From Paenibacillus sp. BIHB 4019 (GTDB taxonomy: Bacteria > Bacillota > Bacilli > Paenibacillales > Paenibacillaceae): DNA of 64,000 nucleotides. The stretch covers positions 3,476,001 to 3,540,000 of the forward strand of contig NZ_CP016808.1 in the NCBI RefSeq assembly GCF_002741035.1. The letters run 5' to 3'. The notes below the pieces were generated by a model. The model ran no database searches and was not told where the DNA came from. It saw only the letters and a program-made list of their open reading frames with translations. This document shows positions 1 to 8,642 of this stretch, one piece after another (position 1 is the first letter of the stretch; each line of letters begins with the position of its first letter). Made by a program: the position numbers and the translations under genes.

Positions 1-750
1 TTTGAATACAATTTCGGCAGGGACGAGAGTGTCACAATCAAGGCGTATGACCAGCTGCGTTATTTGCTGATGAGCGATACGTATGTGTTCAGCAACAAAA
101 CCGCCACCCAAATGATTAAGCAAATTGCTGAGGATACGGGCTTGAAAATAGGAACGCTGGCGGAGACGGAGTATGTCATTCCTTCTATGGTAGAGGACAA
201 CAAAAAGCTGCTGGATATTATGTGCAAAGCGCTCGACTATACGCTAATCAATGATAAGGGCAATTTTGTATTATTCGATGAGGCGGGTGCTTTGTCTCTA
301 CGCAATATTGAGGACATGAAGACAGATTCTATCATTGGCGATTGGAGCTTGATGACGGATTTCGGCTATAAAAACTCAATCGACAGTGAATCGTACAATA
401 AGATCAAAGTGGTGCAAAACAATAAAGAAACCGGGAAGCGCGACGTCTACATTGGGCAGGACAGTGCGAATATTGCCAAATGGGGCCTGCTGCAATTTTA
501 TCAGGTAGCCGACGAGCAAATGAACAGCGCGCAAATCAATGAATTGCTGGACCAGCTGCTGAAGCTGAAAAATCGGGAGCAGCGCAGCCTCAGCATTGAA
601 GCCATTGGCGATTTGCGCGTGCGTGCAGGCTCCTATGTTCCCATTGTCATAGAGGAACTGGATATTGGACAGTATTTCCTGGTCGATGAATGCTCCCACA
701 AGCTTGAAGCGGACGCGCATACGATGACTTTAGAATTGAAGGTGATATGA
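1..750 (+). CDS. xkdQ: XkdQ/YqbQ-like contractile tail protein (5' truncated by window edge)
   Basis: The reading frame is open from base 1, so the N-terminus lies outside the window; about 249 codons are visible. The family is the gpD-like hub protein between tail tube and spike in PBSX-type contractile tails. The assignment rests on the C-terminal sequence style (a beta-rich stretch ending in an S-H-K-L-E-A-D-x-H-T-M-T-L-E-L motif, typical of XkdQ) and on the gene order that follows: XkdR, XkdS, XkdT, XkdU. Its stop overlaps the start of the next gene (ATGA), so the genes are translationally coupled. There is an internal TTG at 64, but I see no reason to prefer it as a start. Confidence 0.8.
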   Translation, partial: FEYNFGRDESVTIKAYDQLRYLLMSDTYVFSNKTATQMIKQIAEDTGLKIGTLAETEYVIPSMVEDNKKLLDIMCKALDYTLINDKGNFVLFDEAGALSLRNIEDMKTDSIIGDWSLMTDFGYKNSIDSESYNKIKVVQNNKETGKRDVYIGQDSANIAKWGLLQFYQVADEQMNSAQINELLDQLLKLKNREQRSLSIEAIGDLRVRAGSYVPIVIEELDIGQYFLVDECSHKLEADAHTMTLELKVI

Positions 751-1022
751 TGGCACTGCTTGATGCAATTAAAAAAGCGGGCGCTGCCGCCCATGCGTCG
801 GGCAACCCCGTCGCTGTGTTAATCGGCCGGGTAACCGGCACGAATCCTCTGGAAGTGAACGTTGACCAACGTTTCACGCTTTCGGAGGATTTTTTAATTA
901 TTCCCGAAGGCGTGAGCGATGTGCAGCGGATTCGCCGCGCTTTGGAGCCGGGTGATATTGTGCTGCTGCTGCGGGTTCAGGGCGGACAACAGTTCGTCGT
1001 GCTGGATCGGGTGAGCGCATGA
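747..1022 (+). CDS. xkdR: DUF2577 family tail protein (XkdR-like)
   Basis: A 91-residue protein matching the small DUF2577/XkdR proteins that always lie between XkdQ and XkdS in PBSX-like tails. The fold seen in the sequence is a short helix followed by beta strands (an IGRVTGTNPLEV strand and a GDIVLLLRVQGGQQFVVLDRV ending, an OB-like pattern). The start is the ATG at 747, which overlaps the upstream TGA and has GAAGGTGAT just before it; a second ATG follows at 750. It is probably a baseplate hub component; no biochemical role is known to me. It overlaps the next gene by 4 bp. Confidence 0.75.
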   Translation: MMALLDAIKKAGAAAHASGNPVAVLIGRVTGTNPLEVNVDQRFTLSEDFLIIPEGVSDVQRIRRALEPGDIVLLLRVQGGQQFVVLDRVSA

Positions 1023-1420
1023 TTCCACAAGGTGCAATTATCGACGAGCTGCAGACCGAAGCGGCGATTGAGCCTAGCCGCACGTATTATATCGATTTTG
1101 CCAATAAGCGCATGTCCGGCATGACGGATGGCCTCAGTGCGATTAAGCAGGCTGTGTTCAAAATTTTGCAAACGGAGCGTTATCGCTATTTTATCTATAG
1201 CTTTGATTATGGCTCCGAGCTGGATTTATTGAATGAATCCTCCCATCTCTATGTACGATCTGAACTCAAGCGCCGCGTAACTGAAGCGCTGCTGGCGGAT
1301 GATCGAATAGCAGATGTGACGGATTTTGAACTGACGGTTGAGGGGGACAAGGCAGCGGTAAGTTTTACGGTAGTAACCGATGAAGGCAGTTTTAAAGAGG
1401 AGGTGATGGCCCGTGTATGA
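1019..1420 (+). CDS. xkdS: DUF2634 family baseplate protein (XkdS-like)
   Basis: A 133-residue protein of the DUF2634/XkdS family, the gp25/W-like baseplate wedge component of PBSX-type tails. The family signature is visible: an N-terminal SRTYYIDFANKRMSGMTDGL segment, then the A-I-K-Q-A-V-x-K-I-L-Q-T-E-R-Y-R-Y core typical of gp25-like lysozyme-fold wedges, then a beta-rich tail. The ATG at 1019 overlaps the upstream TGA, so it sits in the same coupled operon. No lysozyme catalytic residue is suggested; the role is structural. Confidence 0.78.
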   Translation: MIPQGAIIDELQTEAAIEPSRTYYIDFANKRMSGMTDGLSAIKQAVFKILQTERYRYFIYSFDYGSELDLLNESSHLYVRSELKRRVTEALLADDRIADVTDFELTVEGDKAAVSFTVVTDEGSFKEEVMARV

Positions 1421-2492
1421 GGCATTTACGTACAGCTTTATTTTACAGCGCATGCTGGACCGGGTTTCAGAGGATGTAGATAAGCGGGAGGGCAGCGTTA
1501 TATTTGACGCTTTAGCGCCAGCGGCTGCCGAGCTGTCAGAGATGTATGCGCAGCTTGATGTGAATCAGGCGCTTTTGTTCGCGGATACGGCAACTGGAGA
1601 GTGGCTGGAACGCCGGACAGCCGAGTTTGGTGTGGAAAGGCAGCCTGCGACTTTTGCCCAGCGGCAAGGGGAGTTTTTTGGCAGCAATGGGCAGCTTGTA
1701 GATGTTCCTTTGAAGAGCCGGTTTGCCCTTGATGATTTGAGGTATACGGTGACGGGGAAAAACGGAACGGGACTTTTCACGTTGACCTGTGAGACAGCGG
1801 GTATCGTTGGCAATCAGAAATATGGAGCGCTGCTGCCGCTTGCTTATGTTGACGGGCTCGCGCGTGCCGAGCTTGCGCAAATTTTGGTGCCTGGCGAAGA
1901 AGCGGAAACGGATGAGGCTTTGCGAGCAAGGTATTACAGCGTCGTGAACGAGCCAGCGTTTGGCGGCAATATTGCCGATTACAAGCAAATGATCAGCTCA
2001 ATTGATGGCGTTGGCGGGGCGAAAATTTTTCCGGTGTGGAATGGCGGCGGCACCGTCAAATGCACAATTATCGCTGCAAATTGGACAAAGCCAGCGGAAC
2101 AACTCGTTGCGCTTGTTCAGACTGCCGTCGATCCAACGATCAACAGCGGACTTGGGCTCGGTATGGCGCCAATCGGACATGAGGTAACGGTAACGGGCGT
2201 CGACGTGGCGCAGGTGGCCGTGGAAACAACGGTTATGCTTGCGGCAGGTCGGACGATAGGACAAGTTCAAAGCGATATTGAGGATAAAATTTCCGCTTAT
2301 TTGCTAGAGCTGCGTCAAGAGTGGATGAATCAGCAGGAGCTTACCGTTCGCATTGCTCAAATCGAGGCTCGTATTTTGACCGTTTCGGGAGTGGTGGATG
2401 TACTTGGCACAAAGCTAAACGGAGCTGCCGCCAATTTAGCTTTGGCTGAGGATGAAATCCCGTTATTGGGGGCGGTGGTTGTAAATGACTAA
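1413..2492 (+). CDS. xkdT: Baseplate J/gp47 family protein (XkdT-like)
   Basis: A 359-residue baseplate wedge protein of the gpJ/gp47 family. Recognisable features are the N-terminal M-L-D-R-V-S-E-D-V-D-K-R-E-G-S-V-I-F-D-A-L-A-P-A-A-A-E motif, which is nearly invariant in XkdT proteins, and the P-A-F-G-G-N-I-A-D-Y-K motif in the middle. In the family it joins the wedge ring to the fibres. The start is a GTG at 1413 preceded by GAGGAGGTGATGG inside the end of the previous gene. The gene ends 8 bp inside the following gene. Confidence 0.85.
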   Translation: MYEAFTYSFILQRMLDRVSEDVDKREGSVIFDALAPAAAELSEMYAQLDVNQALLFADTATGEWLERRTAEFGVERQPATFAQRQGEFFGSNGQLVDVPLKSRFALDDLRYTVTGKNGTGLFTLTCETAGIVGNQKYGALLPLAYVDGLARAELAQILVPGEEAETDEALRARYYSVVNEPAFGGNIADYKQMISSIDGVGGAKIFPVWNGGGTVKCTIIAANWTKPAEQLVALVQTAVDPTINSGLGLGMAPIGHEVTVTGVDVAQVAVETTVMLAAGRTIGQVQSDIEDKISAYLLELRQEWMNQQELTVRIAQIEARILTVSGVVDVLGTKLNGAAANLALAEDEIPLLGAVVVND

Positions 2493-3069
2493 GCTGGTTT
2501 CATCCTATTGGCCGGAGATGTATGCAGACATTAAAGAATTCATCAAGCTCGCCGCCACGGAAGATGTGGAACTAGCTCTGCTGGAACAGGCGGAGCTACA
2601 GCAGTTGGCTGATGGGTTTGTAATGACCGCGAGCCTGCCTGCTATTAAACGCCGGGAGCGCATGCTGGGCATTCAAGCCGATCCGAATGCGGAAAGCATT
2701 GATTTTCGCCGGAGACGAATCGTCAATCGTTATTCGACCAAGCCTCCTTTTACGATGAGATATTTGCAGGAGCGGCTGGATTTTCTTGTTGGTGCTGGAC
2801 GAGGCATCGCTGCTGTTGATGTGCAAAACTTCATATTGACGGTAACAGCTGCGATTGATGACGCTAATATTTTTAAAGAGGTCGAGCGTACGGTTTCGGC
2901 TATTAAGCCTGCCAATATCGTCTATCGTCAGCAGACAGCGATTATGGATGGCGTTGTTTTGAAAGAAAGGATTGCAGGTGTTCCGCTCGTGCGGAACACT
3001 AGACTCGGCAGCTGGAAGCTCGGAGTTACGCCATTTACAGATAGGGAAGCAGAGGTGGTTGTGAAGTGA
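2485..3069 (+). CDS. xkdU: Putative phage tail protein, YmfQ/DUF2313 family (XkdU-like)
   Basis: A 194-residue protein of the XkdU/YmfQ family (gpI-like), which sits at the outer end of the baseplate and links it to the tail fibre. The family pattern is visible: an N-terminal LVSSYWPEMYADIKEF helix, then RRERMLGI, and the FRRRRIVNRYSTKPPFT motif near residues 72-88. The start ATG at 2485 overlaps the XkdT stop. Order and spacing match PBSX (T, U, then fibre genes). Confidence 0.8.
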   Translation: MTKLVSSYWPEMYADIKEFIKLAATEDVELALLEQAELQQLADGFVMTASLPAIKRRERMLGIQADPNAESIDFRRRRIVNRYSTKPPFTMRYLQERLDFLVGAGRGIAAVDVQNFILTVTAAIDDANIFKEVERTVSAIKPANIVYRQQTAIMDGVVLKERIAGVPLVRNTRLGSWKLGVTPFTDREAEVVVK

Positions 3070-3347
3070 TTACGTCTACGTTTAAGCAGGAGGTTGCGGA
3101 GTTTATTGATTCAAAAATTACGAAGGTTGTACTCAATAACGGGGCTTATGAGATTACGGATTTTATTATGAAGTCGGTTAGCGATAACACGCTTAACCTG
3201 AATTATTTGATTCCGCAAGGCACGGTCGATACCGTCACTCGCATTGAACTGAAAAATGCAGCCGGAACCGTCAGCGACAACATCGTAAACCTACCGATTG
3301 CATCAGACACGCTTATGATTCAAACGATTTTTGTGAAGGAGGAGTAA
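3066..3347 (+). CDS. Small phage structural protein of unknown function
   Basis: A 93-residue protein between the XkdU-like gene and the tail fibre. It starts with GTG at 3066, overlapping the TGA of the upstream gene. The sequence is beta-rich with a repeated V-x-N-x-x-x-Y-E-I and N-L-N-Y-L-I-P-Q-G pattern, and it has no cysteine, no signal peptide and no membrane segment. The conserved position suggests a fibre-attachment or adaptor protein, but this is inference from location. I do not recognise a named family with confidence. Confidence 0.6.
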   Translation: MITSTFKQEVAEFIDSKITKVVLNNGAYEITDFIMKSVSDNTLNLNYLIPQGTVDTVTRIELKNAAGTVSDNIVNLPIASDTLMIQTIFVKEE

Positions 3348-3354
3348 CATACAC

Positions 3355-6078
3355 ATGGCTAAAACAGATTGGAAATTTAATGATATGGTGACCGAGACGG
3401 ATATGAATGAGCTGGGTCAGGAAGTGAACGAACAGGCCGCGGCTATCGGAGATATGCCCACAGTGCCGACGGAGGCGAAGGATGCAGCTGGGGCGATTGG
3501 GGAATTACATGGGGAACTTGATGAAATGAAAAGTGATTCAAGGATTACAGTACCTATTAAAACAGGGGCACAAACAATTCAAGGCGGGAATGTCCCTGCG
3601 CTTGTTTTCCCGAAGATAGAAGGACGTACGCTCATTAATATGCTTGGAGATTTAGGAAATCTTGAGGAGCTTAGCAAGGTGATTTTTTACCAATCTACTG
3701 GTGTACTAGATTCTATAAATAAAACGGTAGGCAATTATGGTGTCAAGGCAACTATTTTAAATGGATTTACTCTAGGTGTTGTAGCAGCTTCAGCATCAAT
3801 TTCTTATAAGGCAAATAGGTACTATATTCTATTGGCCGATGTGAAAAATAGTAATTGTGAGGAAGTTTTTATCCAGACTGCAAGTTCCGCAACTACAAAA
3901 CTAATTACAACGGCTGATTCGTCAAAGTTTAGCACAGTTGCTACTAAATTCTCTCCAACAACAGATATTATTGGATCAGCAGAAGTTGTTTTAAAGGGAG
4001 TTGCTGGGCAAGTTGCTTATGTAGATGCATTAAGGGTTTATGAAATTACTGCCACTGAATATTATGAGCTAGACACTATGAATGGTGGAGAACTTGGTGA
4101 AAAGTATCCGTATTTGGGAAAGGGCATTTATGGTGTTGGAAACCCTGTTATTACTAGCATTCAAAATAATCTGTTGCCTGATTTTAACGATTGGAGATTT
4201 AATGCAGGAGCAACTGCTGGAGCGGGAATTTCCCTTCTTGGTCCTAACTCCATAATTTTGGATGCTACTGAATCGCCAGCCGGCGCTGAGGTGGTTGTAC
4301 AATTAGACAGAGTTTTATTAGAGCCTAACACTTCATACGTGCTCAATAATACTTCTACTAGTGGTTACATGAGGGTGAGGTTTGATTATAAAGACGGTAC
4401 AGCCAATTCACGTATAGTTATCCCGCCTAATACTAGTAGAACTTTTATAACAACAATAAATACGATAGCGATGGCGGTTCTATTAACAAATATTTCTGGA
4501 TATACAGACGAAAATAATATGGCAACCTATTCTTATTCAAAAACAAGTCATACCTACACGGATGTTTCCTTAATCAAGGGGGCTCATAGCCAGTCCGTTA
4601 AACGGCAACGGCAATCCTCATCTACCAGTATTGTTGAGTTGTATAGTAATGGTAGCGGCTCACATAAAGATTCAGTTCAATATATAAGCGGACAACTTAA
4701 AAAAATAAAGAAACTGGAAAAAATAGTTTTAGATGGATCGCTTCCTTGGAACTATCATTCAAATGCTGCGGGATACAAAATAGTTGCCATTCAATTAATC
4801 GGTCTTCCGGCAATCAAAACCGTCCCTCAAGGATATTTAACAAAATACGATGGAAAGCCTTGCATAAATGATTTAGGCGGTGTTGCTGTATGGCCCAGTA
4901 ATGATTATTGGCAAATTGGTAATTCGACGTATGATACTCTATTCATTTCTGTTGCTAGCTCAGATAGTGGATGGGGTAATTCGTATACTCCCACTATAGA
5001 TGAAATTAAAGCCTATTTTAATGGTTGGAGAATGTACATTCATGGAGGAAGTCCAGCAGTTCCTTATAATGGTTCTGGAACGAAGTCATGGGTTCGCATC
5101 ATTGAATGGGATAATGCAACGCCAAATAACGTACCAACAATTCCTTCAGGTGGAGTATACAAAAACTATCAATTGCTATACCAGTTGCTAAATTCTTCTG
5201 TTGAAAATATACAAACCAAGGGAGCTGTTGTTCTTGAACAAGGTGACAACACAATTACACTGTCTACCAACAATGTTCCGATATTTAAAGCTTCATTAAC
5301 ATATGCTGAAAATCTGCATGCGGTTATAAGTGACTTGGAGCGTGAAGTTGCTAAAAATGACTTGAAAGTAAGTAATACAAAAATAATGCCTGATGGATTT
5401 AATGTAGACGCGTTAATTGAGACAGGTAAATATTCAGTGTATAACGCAATTAACGCTCCAAGGGGGAATGGTATTTGTTATTATGACGTCATAAAACATT
5501 ACGAGCTTAGTAACTATGGATCACAAGTCGCTTATTTCTATGGGTCTAATCAAATATGGACACGCAGAAAATTGAATGATATGTGGACAAAATGGGAAGA
5601 AGTAACGGGTAAACTTTCCAAAACAGGAAATGAATCCGTAACGGGTGTTAAGCAATTTCTTAACGGTCTAAGCGTTCAAGCAGCATCCGTTCCGCCCGAA
5701 TTAGCGTCTCCAGGCTGCATATACGCCGATGGTGCCAATGGAATGTTGTATTACCACGATTTAAGCGGCTGGAAGCTTGTGTATCACAGTGGTTTTTCCC
5801 CCTATGTTGCTGGAGGTTATACAGGGAATGGAGCAGCAGTTCGAGATATCTCATTGCCTTTTACTCCAAGCTCCGTTTTAGTCATGGCTAATAATGGTGC
5901 CACGTTAAGCGGCACTTCAGGGTTTGGCGGGCTATCAAATACTAGTGTTCCTGTAAATATAAATTCTAATCTTATTGTTCAAAATGGGACAAATAAATTT
6001 ACTATTTTCTTTAATTCTTCCAATGGACAGCAATCTAATAATAGTTCATATGTATACAACTTCATTGCATTCAGATAA
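3355..6078 (+). CDS. Tail fibre / receptor-binding protein with pyocin-knob-like domain
   Basis: A 907-residue fibre protein. The N-terminal ~50 residues (KTDWKFNDMVTETDMNELGQEVNEQ) are of the type that anchors PBSX-like fibres to the baseplate. From about nt 3540 the DNA becomes visibly more AT-rich and the protein becomes Ser/Thr/Asn-rich with many beta strands. Residues ~686-750 (ALIETGKYSVYNA ... WTKWEEV) resemble the pyocin-knob fold, and the end (PFTPSSVLVMANNGATLSG ... YNFIAFR) resembles fibre tip modules. It starts at the ATG at 3355 after GGAGGAG. The anchor plus exchanged tip layout suggests horizontal exchange of the receptor-binding part. Confidence 0.75.
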   Translation: MAKTDWKFNDMVTETDMNELGQEVNEQAAAIGDMPTVPTEAKDAAGAIGELHGELDEMKSDSRITVPIKTGAQTIQGGNVPALVFPKIEGRTLINMLGDLGNLEELSKVIFYQSTGVLDSINKTVGNYGVKATILNGFTLGVVAASASISYKANRYYILLADVKNSNCEEVFIQTASSATTKLITTADSSKFSTVATKFSPTTDIIGSAEVVLKGVAGQVAYVDALRVYEITATEYYELDTMNGGELGEKYPYLGKGIYGVGNPVITSIQNNLLPDFNDWRFNAGATAGAGISLLGPNSIILDATESPAGAEVVVQLDRVLLEPNTSYVLNNTSTSGYMRVRFDYKDGTANSRIVIPPNTSRTFITTINTIAMAVLLTNISGYTDENNMATYSYSKTSHTYTDVSLIKGAHSQSVKRQRQSSSTSIVELYSNGSGSHKDSVQYISGQLKKIKKLEKIVLDGSLPWNYHSNAAGYKIVAIQLIGLPAIKTVPQGYLTKYDGKPCINDLGGVAVWPSNDYWQIGNSTYDTLFISVASSDSGWGNSYTPTIDEIKAYFNGWRMYIHGGSPAVPYNGSGTKSWVRIIEWDNATPNNVPTIPSGGVYKNYQLLYQLLNSSVENIQTKGAVVLEQGDNTITLSTNNVPIFKASLTYAENLHAVISDLEREVAKNDLKVSNTKIMPDGFNVDALIETGKYSVYNAINAPRGNGICYYDVIKHYELSNYGSQVAYFYGSNQIWTRRKLNDMWTKWEEVTGKLSKTGNESVTGVKQFLNGLSVQAASVPPELASPGCIYADGANGMLYYHDLSGWKLVYHSGFSPYVAGGYTGNGAAVRDISLPFTPSSVLVMANNGATLSGTSGFGGLSNTSVPVNINSNLIVQNGTNKFTIFFNSSNGQQSNNSSYVYNFIAFR

Positions 6079-6090
6079 GGAGGCTTCAAA

Positions 6091-6429
6091 ATGATCGTAT
6101 GGAAAGATGGTAACTACGAGACGGGCTCATGGTTGACGGCTGAATCATATGAAGGTTCAGATCATTATTTTATTGATGAAGCAACGGACGAGGGAGAAGC
6201 ACTAGCTGTAAAATTGCAGCGACTTTATCCTTATTTCAAGCTAATTGTCGAAAATGGTGAATTAAAAGATGTAGAACCGAGGGAGAAAACGGCAGAAGAA
6301 TTAGCGGCTTTAAATGCCCCACTCTCAAAAACTCTGGAACAAAAGCGCATTGAACAACTGGAAGTTAGCAATCTCGCACTAATGGAAGTCGTTGCTGAGC
6401 TTTATGAGAAAGTAATTGATGGGAGGTAA
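6091..6429 (+). CDS. Small phage protein downstream of tail fibre (possible fibre chaperone)
   Basis: A 112-residue acidic protein starting at the ATG at 6091, 12 bp after the fibre stop and preceded by AAGGAGGC. The N-terminal half is beta-like (MIVWKDGNYETGSWLTAESYEGSDHYF) and the C-terminal half (residues ~70-112) is a predicted long helix. Proteins of this size and place, directly after a fibre gene, are often fibre-assembly chaperones or XkdW-like proteins. This is a context inference only; I do not recognise the family. Confidence 0.55.
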   Translation: MIVWKDGNYETGSWLTAESYEGSDHYFIDEATDEGEALAVKLQRLYPYFKLIVENGELKDVEPREKTAEELAALNAPLSKTLEQKRIEQLEVSNLALMEVVAELYEKVIDGR

Positions 6430-6435
6430 GCGAAA

Positions 6436-6552
6436 ATGGCAATTGTAAATGTATATGTATCCCTAATTATTGCAGGGCGACGAACGTTTGATCAGGTTCC
6501 AGAAAGTTTGAAGGCAGCTGTTGAAACCGAGTTGGCAGTTAAAAGGCTTTAA
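6436..6552 (+). CDS. CD1375 family phage miniprotein
   Basis: A 38-residue ORF starting at the ATG at 6436 and ending at TAA 6550-6552, 6 bp after the previous stop, with GGGAGG at 6421-6426. The translation begins MAIVNVYVSLIIAGRRTF and continues DQVPESLKAAVETELAVKRL. The pattern V-N-V-Y-x-x-L-I-x-A-G-R-R-T-x-D-Q-V-P matches the CD1375-type miniproteins common after tail genes in Bacillota phages. Function unknown. Confidence 0.7.
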   Translation: MAIVNVYVSLIIAGRRTFDQVPESLKAAVETELAVKRL

Positions 6553-6566
6553 GAGTAATAACCCAT

Positions 6567-6595
6567 GCTCCGCTCCGGCGGAGCCTTATTTTTTG
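6567..6595 (+). terminator. Rho-independent terminator after tail genes
   Basis: A GCTCCG / CGGAGC stem (6567-6572 and 6579-6584) with a 6-nt loop is followed by a T-rich run at 6587-6594. It separates the tail operon from the holin-lysin pair. Confidence 0.75.
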
Positions 6596-6647
6596 TCTCT
6601 AGCGCAACAACCGCGTGGAGACTAATACGAAAGGAGGCAACACCAAA

Positions 6648-7175
6648 ATGTTCAAACCTATATTCAACGTCGATATTACGCCGGGCACGACAATTGCCGG
6701 AGCGATCGGCGCTTTTTTGGCGCCGTGGATTGGATTGATTTATGGGGAGGGGAGGCTGATTCCGATTTTGCTGCTAATGGTGGTCATTGGGCTGGACTGG
6801 ATCACGGGCATTGCCGCTTCGCAAAAAGATACGACGTATTCCTCGGAATACGGCATGCAGGGCGTGCTGCGGACGCTGTTCCTTCTGGCCCTGCCAGTGC
6901 TGGCGAATTTGCTCGATATGATGCTGGCGATGCCGGGGCTGTTTTTCTACGCGATTACGATTGGGCTGATTTATCACACCTGGCAGTCGTTGACGGCCAA
7001 TGCTTACCGCGCCGGCTGGGGCAAATGGATTCCCGAGGCTGTCGTCAAGTTGATCGAAAGCGAACTGAAAGCGAAGATGGAGCGGGCGACAAAACGCGGT
7101 GCGGACCCTACAGAACCAACAGAATCAACAAAACCAACTGAGTCAAGTGAACCAACAGAAAGGAAGGATTCCTAA
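6648..7175 (+). CDS. Phage holin (toxin secretion/phage lysis holin family)
   Basis: A 175-residue membrane protein. Hydrophobic segments are visible at the N-terminal GTTIAGAIGAFLAPWIGLIYG, then LIPILLLMVVIGLDWITGI, then LRTLFLLALPVLANLLDMML, then GLFFYAITIGLIYHTW. The DWITGIAASQ stretch and the SSEYGMQGVLRT motif are typical of the Phage_holin_4 (holin/toxin secretion) family. The end is a Thr/Glu/Pro-rich tail. I chose the ATG at 6648 because AAGGAGG lies at 6631-6637; the upstream in-frame GTG at 6615 has no ribosome site. Its stop overlaps the endolysin start. Confidence 0.85.
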   Translation: MFKPIFNVDITPGTTIAGAIGAFLAPWIGLIYGEGRLIPILLLMVVIGLDWITGIAASQKDTTYSSEYGMQGVLRTLFLLALPVLANLLDMMLAMPGLFFYAITIGLIYHTWQSLTANAYRAGWGKWIPEAVVKLIESELKAKMERATKRGADPTEPTESTKPTESSEPTERKDS

Positions 7176-7846
7176 TGCTGACCTTATTGCAGGTGAAAAA
7201 TAAATCCGTACCCAAGCTCGAAGGGCTGCTAGCCCCTGTGCGCGCCGCCGCAGAGCGCCTAATTGAACGCTGCTATGCGCGTGATATTCCCATCGTCATT
7301 ACACAAGGCTTGCGTACAATTGCTGAGCAAGACAAGCTTTACGCACAAGGCCGAACGTCAGCGGGCAGCATCGTCACTAACGCAAAAGGCGGCTACAGCT
7401 ATCATAATTTTGGCGTAGCAATAGATTTTGCACTGCTATCCGCAGATGGAAAGCAGGTTTACTGGGATACGAAGCGCGATGGCAATGCCAATAAAGTCGC
7501 GGACTGGGCCGAGGTAGTAGATGAAGCGAAGCGGCTTGGTTTTGCGTGGGGAGGAGACTGGACTTCATTTAAGGATTATCCCCATTTTGAAATGACGTTC
7601 GGCCTGACGACGGCACAGCTTCGGGCTGGCATTCGGCCAACAGCGGCACAGATTGCTGCTGCGATGGCCATTATAACGAAGGAGGACTCGTATACTATGA
7701 AAGCCGAAGATGCTAATGATCTTATTAAACGGTACTTGCAGCCCGCCTGGGCAGCATGCAAGCAAAAAGGCGATACAGCAGGCATGCAAGAAGCGCATCG
7801 ACTTGCAAATGAGCTTCGCAAAGCAAGCGGACAAAAAGAACAATAA
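7175..7846 (+). CDS. Endolysin: M15 family L-Ala-D-Glu peptidase (CwlK/VanY-like)
   Basis: A 223-residue peptidase that should cut the stem peptide of peptidoglycan during lysis. The M15 zinc site is visible: SYHNFGVAIDF (S-x-H-x-x-G-x-A-x-D) at residues ~74-84 and the HFEM motif at ~135. The Q-G-L-R-T-I-A-E-Q-D-x-L-Y-A-Q-G-R motif is typical of CwlK-type enzymes. The C-terminal ~55 residues look like a small helical module, possibly for wall binding. The ATG at 7175 overlaps the holin stop, forming a holin-lysin cassette. It is followed by a large hairpin. Confidence 0.9.
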   Translation: MLTLLQVKNKSVPKLEGLLAPVRAAAERLIERCYARDIPIVITQGLRTIAEQDKLYAQGRTSAGSIVTNAKGGYSYHNFGVAIDFALLSADGKQVYWDTKRDGNANKVADWAEVVDEAKRLGFAWGGDWTSFKDYPHFEMTFGLTTAQLRAGIRPTAAQIAAAMAIITKEDSYTMKAEDANDLIKRYLQPAWAACKQKGDTAGMQEAHRLANELRKASGQKEQ

Positions 7847-7896
7847 ACCGCCTGCGGCCATCTATTTTGCCGGCTTGCAAATAGAATCTGAACAAA

Positions 7897-7959
7897 GAAA
7901 TGGAGAGAAATTGCGATTTCGACGCACTTTTGCGTTACTCACCAGACGCTCTCCATTTC
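7897..7959. repeat. Inverted repeat between convergent genes
   Basis: GAAATGGAGAG (7897-7907) and CTCTCCATTTC (7949-7959) are perfect 11-bp arms around a 41-nt loop that itself holds a GACGC/GCGT mini-stem. It lies between the endolysin and the convergent gene at 7976. There is no T-run, so it may be an RNA end-protecting or weak termination structure. It could also mark the edge of the phage element, but I see no att duplication. Confidence 0.5.
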
Positions 7960-7975
7960 GGCGATTGCCGCAAGC

Positions 7976-8311
7976 TTATTTTGTGACCACGATGTACTGC
8001 TGCCTCCTCCATTCGAACTCCTCTGCTTGAAGCAACTCAGCTATTTCTAGCGTCAGTTCAGGCTCCAGCTTCGCCGCTTCACTAAAGCGCTCCACTCCAT
8101 CCGTCCAGCAGGAAAAGAGCTGGATTTCCTCATCGATTTCCAGATTGCGGTCGAGGTAATGGAACAGCTCCGTCAAGCATTTTTTGCTGCATCGATATGC
8201 AGTAGGATACAAGCTCTTTATTTCCTCATTCATTTGGAAGGAGCCGCCATCCGGGTGTACTTCGTATACATAGGGAAGGCGGAAAATATGCGAGGCATAT
8301 TGATCTTCCAT
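7976..8311 (-). CDS. Hypothetical protein with a coding-like extension lacking a normal start
   Basis: From the ATG at 8311 the protein is 111 residues, acidic, and has no signal or membrane segment. Reading upstream, the same frame stays open to a TAA at 8422-8420 and reads as plausible protein (DFAGEYSSTEYPKGDKL, then IEIYETSEDAAGLYVRGP). No ATG, GTG or TTG occurs in those 36 codons; the first is ATA at 8419-8417. Either the native start has mutated (ATG to ATA) or a rare start is used. I do not recognise the family. No ribosome site precedes the ATG at 8311, which argues that this ATG is internal. Confidence 0.45.
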   Translation of the reverse strand: MEDQYASHIFRLPYVYEVHPDGGSFQMNEEIKSLYPTAYRCSKKCLTELFHYLDRNLEIDEEIQLFSCWTDGVERFSEAAKLEPELTLEIAELLQAEEFEWRRQQYIVVTK

Positions 8312-8488
8312 AGGCCCGCGTACATATAACCCCGCAGCATCCTCTGACGTTTCATAAATTTCTATCAGTTTGTCCCCCTTCGGATATTCAGTTGAACTGT
8401 ATTCTCCAGCAAAGTCTATTTACCTACCCCATCCTTGTGAAAAATATATCGTAGTTTTTGTTAAATAGTCATACTTTCCCCTAAAGAA

Positions 8489-8503
8489 ATGGAAGCGTTA
8501 TTA
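8489..8503. promoter_or_regulatory. Possible cre (CcpA) site
   Basis: ATGGAAGCGTTATTA agrees with the Bacillus cre consensus WTGNAANCGNWNNCW at all fixed positions except the distal C. It lies about 140 bp upstream of the AraC/dehydrogenase/isomerase cluster, where catabolite control would make sense. It is a short motif, so a chance match is possible. Confidence 0.3.
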
Positions 8504-8642
8504 CGTTAAAATAAAACGGTAGCAAAGCAAATGAATAGGCGAAAAAGCTCATAATCGCGAGTGCGTCTCTTACTCCAATGATTGCCTCTTCCATGTTAAA
8601 CTTAAGCTTATAGGCTATTTTCGCAGGAGGAGGGGTTAGCGG

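Noticed and set aside
7847..8642. Phage attachment site or right end of the prophage
   Set aside because: No direct repeat, tRNA end or integrase is visible in the window, so no att call can be supported.
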